Source: Bacteroidales bacterium (GTDB taxonomy: Bacteria > Bacteroidota > Bacteroidia > Bacteroidales > Marinilabiliaceae). Taken from it: 59,344 nt of DNA. The position numbers and the translations under genes are program-made. The notes under the pieces are model-generated. The model worked only from the letters and a program-made list of their open reading frames with translations, had not been told where the DNA came from and did not search any database. The stretch is taken from NCBI GenBank assembly GCA_022768325.1, contig JALEMI010000083.1, forward strand, positions 1-59,344, in the 5' to 3' direction. Positions 42,534 through 50,609 of this stretch are shown piece after piece; position 1 is the first letter of the stretch, and every line of letters begins with the position of its first letter.

Positions 42534-43658
42534 TTATAAGGCTTTGAGTATTTGGTCTATCTTGGGGGTCAAGACTATTTCCGTCCTGCGGTTCTTACAC
42601 CGCCCCTCGGCTGTCGCGTTGTCTGCCACGGGTGCCGTGTCGGCTCGCCCTATTGCCTGCACGCGGTCGGATGCCACGCCGCCAGCCACGATGATTCGCA
42701 ATACCGACGTGGCGCGTTTGGCCGATAGGTCCCAGTTGTCCTCTATCACCGCTCCGCGCAGCGGGACGTTGTCCGTATGCCCCTCAACGGCTATGTCTAT
42801 GTCCGTCTTGACGTCTTTCAAGACGGAGGCAATCTTGCGTATCGCCCCTACGCCCTTGTTGTTCACGTCATATTTGCCCGATTCGAAAAGCAGCTTCTCC
42901 TCCAATGAGACGTATACCTTTCCGTCGCGGTGAACCACCGTCAGCTCGTCGGGGTTGAAGTCCACAAGTGCCGAGGCTATGGTGTTTTTCAGCTGTGCCA
43001 TGGCTTGGTCTTTGGCTTTGAGCTGGTTTTCAAGCTCTACGAGGCGAGCCGCCTGGCGGGCAATCTCGGCCAGCTGGCGTTCCAATTCGGTCTGTTGTTT
43101 TTCTATTTGCCTGTTCTTGTCTTCGAGGCTTTGCCGCTGGTACTCCACTTCGCGGCTCTTGTCCGCCAGGGCGGCGTTGCTGCTTTGCAGTTGCTCTTCG
43201 CTCTCGGCGAGGGCTTTGTTGGCCTCGGCCAGTCTCGCTTTCTTCTCTTCGAGGCTCTTGCGCGAGTCGAGAAGCTCGTCGTTGCTCGTCACGAGTTCGT
43301 CTTGCATCTGCGAGAGGTGGCTCATCAGCGAGCGGTATTCAGGCACGTCGCCCATCTTGGCGGCGAGGGCGGCAAGGTCGTTCTGCAAGACGTCCAGACG
43401 GTTGGACAGCGTCCTGTTGCGGATGCCGGCCAAGGCTGTGTCTTGCGCCAAGTTGTCGGCTTCGCTCTTCAGTTTGTCTATTTGGCTCTGGAGTTCGCGG
43501 GCGCGTGTCTTGAGCTGGTCAATCGTCACGTCGCGCTCTTCAATCTTGCGCTGGTTGTCGGCTGTTGCCTTCTGGGCTTTCTGAAATTGACTTGTCGGGA
43601 CGCAGGCCGCCGTGGCAAGTGCCAGTGCCGCCGCAAGGGGTAATGCGATTTTCTTCAT
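42534..43658 (-). CDS. OmpA-family lipoprotein with long coiled coil
   Basis: 374 aa. The signal LPLAAALALATAAC gives lipobox Cys19. Residues 25-230 are an almost unbroken coiled coil with heptads (LQSQIDKLKSEADNLAQD; SREVEYQRQSLEDKNRQIEK). The C-terminal OmpA domain (about 240-370) shows EEKLLFESGKYDVNNKGVGA, DIAVEGHTDNVPLRG, WDLSAKRATSVLRI and GRCKNRRTEIVL, the peptidoglycan-binding core. It would span from outer membrane to peptidoglycan. It starts 6 bases after the pepD stop and ends in a hairpin, so it is the last gene of the pepD transcript. Confidence 0.93.
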   Translation of the reverse strand: MKKIALPLAAALALATAACVPTSQFQKAQKATADNQRKIEERDVTIDQLKTRARELQSQIDKLKSEADNLAQDTALAGIRNRTLSNRLDVLQNDLAALAAKMGDVPEYRSLMSHLSQMQDELVTSNDELLDSRKSLEEKKARLAEANKALAESEEQLQSSNAALADKSREVEYQRQSLEDKNRQIEKQQTELERQLAEIARQAARLVELENQLKAKDQAMAQLKNTIASALVDFNPDELTVVHRDGKVYVSLEEKLLFESGKYDVNNKGVGAIRKIASVLKDVKTDIDIAVEGHTDNVPLRGAVIEDNWDLSAKRATSVLRIIVAGGVASDRVQAIGRADTAPVADNATAEGRCKNRRTEIVLTPKIDQILKAL

Positions 43659-43664
43659 CTGATG

Positions 43665-45140
43665 CTATTTTTCCACTGGCGGGATGTTCTTCAATACGTC
43701 GCGCAGGAGTGTCCAAAAGTGTCCTACGCTCTCAATGTCTACGCTCTCGGCGGGTGAGTGCGGATGGCGGATGGTTGGGCCAAAGGATACCATGTCCCAA
43801 TTGGGGTACGTCTGGCTCATGATTCCGCATTCAAGCCCAGCGTGTACGGCCGTAACAACGGGTTCCGTGCCAAACAGCTTCTCGTATGAAGCCCTGACGG
43901 CGGCAAGGGCTTTGCTTGCCACGTTGGGCTTCCATCCGGGGTAGTCGCCCGATGTCTCGACTTCTGCCCCCGCAAGGCGGAAGATGCTGTCGAGCGACGA
44001 TGTTACGTCCTCGCGCTCCGATTCCATAGAGCTGCGAACCAGGAATTTGACGGTTATGGTGTCGCCCTCGCTCTTCACGATGGCCATGTTTGACGAGGTC
44101 TCCACAAGGCCAGGAAGGTCGGCGTTCATCTTTAGCGGCCCATTGGGCGTCCCCTGCAAGGCGTTGATGAGGTCGTCGGTCGTCATCTCGTCAAGCACCG
44201 TGGCGGGCAGCTCCACTTTCTCGGCCGAGAAGGTGAGTTGTGGCTCTGTGGTGGCAAATTCCGAGCGGAACATATCCTCAAATTCGTCAACAGCCTCGAT
44301 GAAGTCGTCAAGGTCTTCTTCGTCAATTGTCAAGACTGCCGTTGCCGAGCGAGGTATGGCGTTGCGCATATTGCCGCCGTCTATGTCGGCAAGCATACTC
44401 TCGTAGTTGGCGGCCGCAAATTTCAAGAATCGGGCCATGAGCTTGTTGGCGTTGGCGCGACCAAGGTTTATGTCCATTCCCGAGTGTCCGCCACGCAGTC
44501 CCGAGAGGGTCACGCGTACGGCAACGTCGGTGTCCGCCGTCTCGACGCGCGTGCCCTTAAATGTGGCCGTCACGTCTATTCCGCTCGCGCAGCCAATGCA
44601 TATCTCGCCCCAAGCCTCGGTGTCGAGGTTGAGGAGCATCTGTCCGTCGAGTACGCCCGCCTCCAGTGCCGACGCGCCTCCCATGCTCGTCTCTTCCTCA
44701 CGTGTGGCCAGGATTTCAATCGGGCCGTGCTCTACGCTCGGGTCTGTCAATACGGCCATTGCCGCCGCAAGGCCTATGCCGTTGTCGGCTCCGAGGGTCG
44801 TGCCGTTGGCCGTCACTTTCCCGTCGGCCACGATGGTCTCAATGGGGTCGGTCGTGAAGTCGTGGGCCGAGGTGGTCTCTTTCTGCGGGACCATGTCGGC
44901 ATGGCCTTGAAGGATTACGGGGGTGAGGCCCTCCAACCCGGGTGTCGCCTTGGCGCGTATGATAACGTTGCCGCCATTCCGAATCACCTCGTGCCCAAGG
45001 CTTCTACCCACCTCGGCTATGTGGTCGAGGGCGGCGGCCTCATGCCCCGATGGGCGCGGTATGAGGGTCAGTTGGCGAAATTGCTCCCAAAGAGCTTGTG
45101 GCTCAAGGCTTTGCAGCTGCTTGTTGTCTATCTGGGACAT
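43665..45140 (-). CDS. pepD: aminoacyl-histidine dipeptidase (peptidase D)
   Basis: 491 aa, M20-family cytosolic dinuclear zinc peptidase that cleaves Xaa-His dipeptides such as carnosine. The first zinc motif is VILQGHADMVPQK (His80, Asp82) and the second is TTLGADNGIGLAAAMAVL (bridging Asp). The catalytic Glu pair is in LATREEETSMGGASAL, the later Asp in LLNLDTEAWGEICIGC, and the final His in the C-terminal IRHPHSPAESVDI. Length is normal for PepD (about 485). The DUF4831-like gene lies 21 bases upstream and the OmpA gene 6 bases downstream. Confidence 0.96.
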   Translation of the reverse strand: MSQIDNKQLQSLEPQALWEQFRQLTLIPRPSGHEAAALDHIAEVGRSLGHEVIRNGGNVIIRAKATPGLEGLTPVILQGHADMVPQKETTSAHDFTTDPIETIVADGKVTANGTTLGADNGIGLAAAMAVLTDPSVEHGPIEILATREEETSMGGASALEAGVLDGQMLLNLDTEAWGEICIGCASGIDVTATFKGTRVETADTDVAVRVTLSGLRGGHSGMDINLGRANANKLMARFLKFAAANYESMLADIDGGNMRNAIPRSATAVLTIDEEDLDDFIEAVDEFEDMFRSEFATTEPQLTFSAEKVELPATVLDEMTTDDLINALQGTPNGPLKMNADLPGLVETSSNMAIVKSEGDTITVKFLVRSSMESEREDVTSSLDSIFRLAGAEVETSGDYPGWKPNVASKALAAVRASYEKLFGTEPVVTAVHAGLECGIMSQTYPNWDMVSFGPTIRHPHSPAESVDIESVGHFWTLLRDVLKNIPPVEK

Positions 45141-45161
45141 ATCCGTTTCTCTTTAACTTTT

Positions 45162-46256
45162 CTATTTGTCTGCCTTGCCTATCGAGACTATCGCCCCTGT
45201 GGCGGGGTCGAAGGTGATGGCGTTCGTAAGGATTTGGCTCGCGGGGAGGGTGGCAATCTGTCCGTTCTGCGTGCAGCGTATTTTTTTCTGCGTAAGGAGG
45301 ACGTTGCGGTCCATCACTTTTATCGTCACGTTGCCCGGAATCATGTAGCGGAATCCCGTCTGCGGGTCAGACTGCTTCTGTTTCGATGTCGCCCCGTCGT
45401 TTACGCGCGCCGAGTCGTCAAACTCCAGGTCCACGTATACGGGCTTGCCGCTCAGGTCCATGGCGTCAACGAAGCCCGCCGTCTCCGAGAATCGCGCCGG
45501 CACAATGTTGCTGGGCCCGTCGTAGTCGGGAATCACTTCGACAATTTGGGTCACGACGATTGTGTCGCGCCTTCCTGCGAATAGCTCCACGTGCTGCTTC
45601 TCCAGCCGGTCTATCTCCGCCAGTGCTTGCGCCATGCTGCCCGAGTCGGCGAGGCGATGCTCCGCCGCGCCGGTAACTATGCCAACCCTCGCCGCACGGA
45701 GCGTGTAGATGGTCTGTGCGCACTCTTCGGCCATTGCGGCTTTTGATGTGCGGGCAAGTATGGATTGCGAAAGGGGGACGTCGGAAAAATCGGCGTATTT
45801 GATTTCGGGCGTAGCCTTTGCTGCTGCCGTCTGTGCCGCTGCGGGCATCGGGGTGTTAATTGCGGCAATTGTCCCGTCGGGCGTGAGGGCTATCTGCGGC
45901 ATTTGCCCGTCGTCGGTGGTCGATATTTTAAATCGACGGCTGTAGTCCACTTGCCCTGTCGTGGTTATTTCCGCGCCAATGAGTTTCCACTTCATGGAGT
46001 TCTCGGTGACGACGTCCGTAAGGTTTAGAAAACGTGTCGAATATTGGTAATACGGCCCGACCGACGAGACAACCACTTGCGCCGTGAGGCGTATCTGCGC
46101 CACGGTCTTCGGCAGTGCGTAAATCATTCCACCGTTGGCGGCGTCAGCATCTTGCGAGACGGGTGTAACCTTCACCGTCGCCTTTTCTGCCGCCATTGTC
46201 GGGATGGTCATCATCGTGGCCATAATCAAGGCGGACAGCCTGCTCATGATTTTCAT
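45162..46256 (-). CDS. DUF4831-like exported protein
   Basis: 364 aa, with a signal peptide (RLSALIMATMMTIPTMAA, cleavage about residue 23). The mature start GGMIYALPKTVAQIRLTAQV, then GPYYQYSTRFLNL, are the blocks I associate with DUF4831, a Bacteroidetes-specific family without known function. The middle (about 150-235) is helical (TIYTLRAARVGIVTGAAEHR, ALAEIDRLEKQHVELFAGRR) and the C-terminal third is beta-rich. Predicted periplasmic. The family assignment rests on remembered motifs. It is 69 bases downstream of uvrB and may be cotranscribed with pepD. Confidence 0.78.
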   Translation of the reverse strand: MKIMSRLSALIMATMMTIPTMAAEKATVKVTPVSQDADAANGGMIYALPKTVAQIRLTAQVVVSSVGPYYQYSTRFLNLTDVVTENSMKWKLIGAEITTTGQVDYSRRFKISTTDDGQMPQIALTPDGTIAAINTPMPAAAQTAAAKATPEIKYADFSDVPLSQSILARTSKAAMAEECAQTIYTLRAARVGIVTGAAEHRLADSGSMAQALAEIDRLEKQHVELFAGRRDTIVVTQIVEVIPDYDGPSNIVPARFSETAGFVDAMDLSGKPVYVDLEFDDSARVNDGATSKQKQSDPQTGFRYMIPGNVTIKVMDRNVLLTQKKIRCTQNGQIATLPASQILTNAITFDPATGAIVSIGKADK

Positions 46257-46325
46257 CTTATCTATTTGAGAATGTGTGTGTATGTCTTGCTACGAAGATA
46301 GCGAAAAAAAGCCAGCCTATGTGTG

Positions 46326-48362
46326 TCAGCCCATTGCGTCGAGCTGGGCCTGCAAGGCTTTCATCTCGTCGCGGAATTGGGCGGCCTCTATGAAGTTCAT
46401 CTCTTTAGATGCCTTTTTCATGTTTTTCTTGGCTCGGTCTATCGCCTTTTTCAGCTCATCTCGCGTCGTGGGGGCTTTCTTTGTCTCGCTCGTGCCGTAT
46501 GCCGATTCCTCTTCGGCTGCGGTGTAGAGGCCTGTCTCTTCAGGCTGTGTGGGCTCTTGGGGCGAGGTGAGCAGGGTGCTCTTGTTGATTGCCTTGTTGA
46601 GGCCTTTGGGGGTGATGTGGTGTTCGGCGTTGTAGGCCATTTGCTTGGCTCGGCGGGCGTTTGTCGAGTCAATTGTCGCCTGCATCGATGGGGTAATCTT
46701 GTCGGCGTACATTATGGCCAGGCCGTTAAGGTTTCGCGCCGCACGGCCAACGGTCTGAGTGAGTGAGCGTTCCGTACGGAGAAATCCCTCTTTGTCCGCG
46801 TCCAAGATGGCAACAAGCGACACCTCGGGCATATCGAGACCCTCGCGGAGCATGTTGACGCCAATGAGCACGTCAAAGACGCCCTCGCGCAGCTTCTGCA
46901 TGATTTCAATGCGCTCCAAGGTGTCAACGTCCGAGTGGATGTAGGCGCACTTCACGCCCAATCGGGTCATGTATTCGCTCAGCTCCTCGGCCATTCTCTT
47001 GGTCAGGGTCGTCACCAATGTCCTCTCGTTCAACGCTATGCGCTTGTTTATCTCGCCCATCAGGTCGTCAATCTGGTTCAGGCTGGGGCGCACCTCAATG
47101 GCGGGATCCAGTAGGCCCGTTGGGCGCACAACCTGCTCAATGACAACTCCGCCCGAGAGGCGCAGCTCATAGTCCGCCGGGGTCGCGCTCACGTAAATCA
47201 CCTGGTTCGTCATCTGCTCAAACTCCTCAAATTTCAGAGGGCGATTGTCCCGTGCCGAGCGGAGGCGGAAGCCGAAGTCAACGAGCGACTCTTTGCGCGA
47301 GCGGTCGCCACCATACATGGCGTGAATCTGCGGAACGGTGACGTGGCTCTCGTCAATTACGAGCAGGAAGTCTTTCGGAAAGTAGTCGAGAAGGCAATAG
47401 GGCCGGTCGCCCTCGTTGCGCCCGTCAAAATAGCGTGAGTAGTTCTCAATTCCCGGGCAATAGCCAATCTCTTTAATCATCTCCATGTCGTACGTCACGC
47501 GCTGTTCAAGCCGCTGGGCCTCAATCTCTTTGCCGTCGTCGCGGAAGGCTTGTGCCTCGCGGACCAGGTCGTCCTGTATGTGGCGTATGGCATCGTGAAC
47601 CTTGTCTTTGGGCGTGATGAACAGGTTGGCGGGGAAGAGGGTCGCTTCTTGCTGCTCGCTGAGCGTGTCGGCCGATGTGGGGTCTATTGTCTCAATGCTC
47701 TCTATTTCGTCGCCAAAGAATATGAATCGGTAGGCAAAGTCCTCGTATGCCACGAACACGTCTATCGTGTCGCCCTTGACGCGGAAGTTGCCGCGGTCGA
47801 AGGTCACTTCGTTGCGCGAGTATTGCGAGTCCTGAAGCTGGCGCAAGAAGCTCGTCGAGGTCATTTTCTGCCCCACTTTTACCTTTATGACGCCGCCAAA
47901 GAAGTCGTCCGGGTTGCCCAGTCCGTATAGGCACGATACCGACGATACGACAATTATGTCGCGCCGCCCGCTCATGAGCGACATTGTCGAGCTGAGCCGA
48001 AGTTTGTCGAGGTCCTGGTTTATGGCCAGGTCTTTCTCAATATACGTGTCCGTCGAGGCTATGTACGCCTCGGGCTGATAGTAGTCGTAGTAAGAGACAA
48101 AGTATTCGACGGCGTTTTCGGGAAAGAAGGCCTGAAATTCGTTGTACAGCTGCGCTGCAAGGGTCTTGTTGTGGCTCAATACGAGTGTCGGGCGGCGTGT
48201 CTGGGCTATTACGTTCGCAATGGTGAATGTCTTTCCCGAGCCAGTGACGCCGAGCAGGGTCTGGTGCTTGTCGCCATACTCGATTCCCTCCACCAGTTGG
48301 CGGATTGCTTCGGGTTGGTCGCCTGTCGGCTCGTAGGGCGAGACGAGTTTGAAGTCGGTCAT
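46326..48362 (-). CDS. uvrB: excinuclease ABC subunit B
   Basis: 678 aa, the damage-verification helicase of nucleotide excision repair. Complete motifs: Walker A LLGVTGSGKTFTIANVI (about 39-55), the beta-hairpin region EYFVSYYDYYQPEAYIASTD that clamps DNA, and motif II LLVIDESHVTVPQIHAMY. Also present are PADYEL, motif V LIGVNMLREGLDMPEVSLV and motif VI QTVGRAARN. The C-terminal UVR domain (AAQFRDEMKALQAQLD) binds UvrC. Standard length. Likely cotranscribed with the downstream DUF4831/pepD genes, though a weak promoter-like TATCTTCG occurs at 46291-46298 on the minus strand. Confidence 0.98.
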   Translation of the reverse strand: MTDFKLVSPYEPTGDQPEAIRQLVEGIEYGDKHQTLLGVTGSGKTFTIANVIAQTRRPTLVLSHNKTLAAQLYNEFQAFFPENAVEYFVSYYDYYQPEAYIASTDTYIEKDLAINQDLDKLRLSSTMSLMSGRRDIIVVSSVSCLYGLGNPDDFFGGVIKVKVGQKMTSTSFLRQLQDSQYSRNEVTFDRGNFRVKGDTIDVFVAYEDFAYRFIFFGDEIESIETIDPTSADTLSEQQEATLFPANLFITPKDKVHDAIRHIQDDLVREAQAFRDDGKEIEAQRLEQRVTYDMEMIKEIGYCPGIENYSRYFDGRNEGDRPYCLLDYFPKDFLLVIDESHVTVPQIHAMYGGDRSRKESLVDFGFRLRSARDNRPLKFEEFEQMTNQVIYVSATPADYELRLSGGVVIEQVVRPTGLLDPAIEVRPSLNQIDDLMGEINKRIALNERTLVTTLTKRMAEELSEYMTRLGVKCAYIHSDVDTLERIEIMQKLREGVFDVLIGVNMLREGLDMPEVSLVAILDADKEGFLRTERSLTQTVGRAARNLNGLAIMYADKITPSMQATIDSTNARRAKQMAYNAEHHITPKGLNKAINKSTLLTSPQEPTQPEETGLYTAAEEESAYGTSETKKAPTTRDELKKAIDRAKKNMKKASKEMNFIEAAQFRDEMKALQAQLDAMG

Positions 48363-48426
48363 CGTCGTGTTGGGTTTTGTGTGGGGTGGGGGAGAGTGGG
48401 TGTGGGCAATGTGGGGAAATGCGTAC

Positions 48427-48462
48427 GGGGCAAGCCTCGGTGTGTCTCCTTAGGCTTGCCCC
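48427..48462 (-). terminator. hairpin downstream of the outer membrane protein gene
   Basis: GGGGCAAGCCT (48427-48437) pairs perfectly with AGGCTTGCCCC (48452-48462). It lies between the leftward gene at 48517 and uvrB. Confidence 0.65.
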
Positions 48463-48516
48463 GTTGTGTTGTTTGTGCTTATGTCCGCAAGGGTCGTGGC
48501 CCTCTCATGCCTGCGC

Positions 48517-49344
48517 CTATCTGCGTCGCAATCTCCTGGCGTTGCGCTCGTAGATTCTGCGGTTTTGCAGATAGCTCTTGCGGGAGTATTTTGACGAGCT
48601 TTGGTATTTGCTGACGCTGTAGAATCGGTATTGTGCGCCAAGGGATATGGTCCATAGGGCGTCATATTTCTTGTCGCTCTCTCGCCATGTCTCTGAGTTG
48701 GTTGGCCATCCTGTGTGTCCGTCAAATTCGTCTGTGAAGAGCAGGTCGCCCTTCGCGTCAAATGTCAGCCACAGCTTGCGCGATACCGAGTATCGAACGC
48801 CAAGAGAGCCAGATACCATGCCCGTCATCTCCATTCCCTTGCTGTGGTACAGCCATTTGTCCGCAAGCTCATCGTTGCCGAGTCTCTCTTTGTACTTCTT
48901 GACGTCAAACGACGATGTCGGCTCTTTCTTGCAGCTGAACATCATTGCGCCACCGCCAAGGGTGAAGTACGGGTTGAAGAGCCTGTCGTCGTCATATCCC
49001 TGAATAAGGTCAAGGAAATGAACTTTGCCAAAGGCCTCAATGTCAAAAAATGTGGTGTTGAATTGAAGGTTGTCGTTCTGGCCGCCCTTACATTGTCCGG
49101 CGTCAACGCCTATCCGCCAGCAAAGCCAGCTTAATATGTGCTTTTCAACGTAACCGCCCACGGTCCATTTTGCTCTGCCGCCGTCAATTAGGTCGCCAAA
49201 GTATACTGTTGCGCCCACTTTTCCGCCGACGCTTAGTCCGATCTGACTGCTTGGGACGCGACCAAGCGGGTTGTTATATTGTGCCATCAGGCATTGTGTT
49301 GATAATGCGACTATGGCGATAAGTGAGGCTATGCGTTTAACCAT
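48517..49344 (-). CDS. outer membrane beta-barrel-like protein
   Basis: 275 aa from MVKRIASLIAIVALSTQCLMAQ, a signal peptide (ATG 49344; an upstream codon adds six residues). The mature sequence alternates hydrophobic and polar residues in short strands with aromatic ends: IGLSVGGKVGATVYFGDL, WTVGGYVEKHILSWLCWRIG and YFTLGGGAMMFSC. VSGSLGVRYSVSRKLWLTFD and TISLGAQYRFYSV complete the pattern, as in small OmpA/OmpW-like barrels. The C-terminal 30 residues are basic and Ser/Tyr/Arg-rich (SSKYSRKSYLQNRRIYERNA) and unusual for a barrel. Role unknown. Confidence 0.78.
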   Translation of the reverse strand: MVKRIASLIAIVALSTQCLMAQYNNPLGRVPSSQIGLSVGGKVGATVYFGDLIDGGRAKWTVGGYVEKHILSWLCWRIGVDAGQCKGGQNDNLQFNTTFFDIEAFGKVHFLDLIQGYDDDRLFNPYFTLGGGAMMFSCKKEPTSSFDVKKYKERLGNDELADKWLYHSKGMEMTGMVSGSLGVRYSVSRKLWLTFDAKGDLLFTDEFDGHTGWPTNSETWRESDKKYDALWTISLGAQYRFYSVSKYQSSSKYSRKSYLQNRRIYERNARRLRRR

Positions 49345-49598
49345 TACTCTTAAGAAATGCAAGCTGACAACAGTATCTTAGTTTGTGTACTTCGCGAATT
49401 TTGCAAAAATATCTGAGAATCAAGTTACATGGACGCATAAAAATGGTGGTCTATGGTCTCAGCTGGTATTATCTGTTCGTAATCCATACCTTTGGGGGGC
49501 GTTGTCTCTTTCTGTCGCTTCTTTCGCACCTTTTGCTCAGAAAATCTGTACTTTAGTGCTACGTTTTACGTCAAATTTCATCATTGTCTGTCAATCTT

Positions 49599-50609
49599 AT
49601 GCAAGTTCGGGAGTACGTTTCACTCAAACCTTTTAATACTTTTAACATAGCCGCCAAGGCTTCCGCAATGATAGACTGCCAATCCGAGGAGGAGGTTCTT
49701 GAGGCAGTGCGGTCTGTGGTCGGACAAAGAAGGGTCTTTGTCCTGGGCGGAGGTAGTAACGTGCTGTTCCTCAAAGATTTCGATGGTGTTGTCTTGCGCC
49801 CGCTGATTGACGGTATTGATGTTGTGGAGGAGGTCGGTGACGAGACGATAGTGAGTGTAGGCGCGGGTGTCACGTGGGACGATTTTGTGGAGTGGAGCGT
49901 GACGCACGGTCTCTATGGGGCTGAGAATCTCTCGGGCATCCCCGGAAATGTCGGTGCCTCGCCCGTCCAAAACATCGGTGCCTATGGCGTTGAGGCAAAG
50001 GACGTTATCGAGTCGGTAAGAGGTGTGCGCCTGTCAACGGCTGAGCCGTTTGAGCTTCAGCGCGACGAGTGCGCCTTCGGATACCGTGACAGCATTTTCA
50101 AGCGCTCCTTGCGCGGCGATGTCGTCATTACGCGCGTCGTGTTCCGCCTCGCGCATACGTTCCGCCCCCACATTGAGTATGGCGCTCTCCGCCCCGCTGT
50201 CGAGGCTCTTGGCGAGGTCTCGGCCGCCAATGTCCGCAAGGCCGTCATATCCACGCGAAACGCCAAACTGCCCGACCCCAAAGTCCTGGGCAACGCCGGC
50301 AGCTTCTTCAAAAACCCTGAAGTCGATGCCAATCAGGCCGATGCCATAGCCTTAAGCCATCCCGATATGCCGCGCTTCCCCCTCGCCAACGGGCAGGTGA
50401 AGATTCCCGCCGGCTGGCTCATCGAGCGAAGCGGATGGAAGGGGCGAAGCCTCGGGCAAGCCGCTGTCCACGATCGTCAGGCGTTGGTCCTTGTCAATAA
50501 GGGAGATGCCACGGCCGACGATATTGTGCGCCTTTGCGAGGCCGTCCGTGCCGATGTCAAGTCGCTTTTCGGAATCGATTTGACCCCCGAGGTTAATTTC
50601 GTGGGTTAA
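49599..50609 (+). CDS. murB: UDP-N-acetylenolpyruvoylglucosamine reductase
   Basis: 336 aa, an FAD-dependent enzyme reducing UDP-GlcNAc-enolpyruvate to UDP-MurNAc. The ATG 49599 is used because LKPFNTFNIAAKA, the family's N-terminal block, follows closely. The FAD-binding domain shows VFVLGGGSNVLFLKDFDGVV and VGAGVTWDDFVEW. GLYGAENLSGIPGNVGASPV and QNIGAYGVEAKD are the central signature. RDSIFKR, NAGSFFKNP with the catalytic Ser, and the C-terminal IPAGWLIERSGWKG belong to the type I enzyme. Its 3' end overlaps the convergent receptor gene by 17 bases. Confidence 0.97.
   Translation: MQVREYVSLKPFNTFNIAAKASAMIDCQSEEEVLEAVRSVVGQRRVFVLGGGSNVLFLKDFDGVVLRPLIDGIDVVEEVGDETIVSVGAGVTWDDFVEWSVTHGLYGAENLSGIPGNVGASPVQNIGAYGVEAKDVIESVRGVRLSTAEPFELQRDECAFGYRDSIFKRSLRGDVVITRVVFRLAHTFRPHIEYGALRPAVEALGEVSAANVRKAVISTRNAKLPDPKVLGNAGSFFKNPEVDANQADAIALSHPDMPRFPLANGQVKIPAGWLIERSGWKGRSLGQAAVHDRQALVLVNKGDATADDIVRLCEAVRADVKSLFGIDLTPEVNFVG

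Noticed and set aside
44238-45584. A 448-codon open frame opposite pepD, plus similar long antisense frames opposite nspC (29697-30935), aspS (1564-2397) and the TamL-like gene (53694-54698)
   Set aside because: They mirror the strong third-position C/G bias of the sense genes, lack family motifs, and the sense genes have intact catalytic signatures.
46291-46298. A separate promoter for the DUF4831-like gene (minus-strand TATCTTCG)
   Set aside because: The box has one mismatch and no convincing -33 element at the right spacing; cotranscription with uvrB is equally possible.
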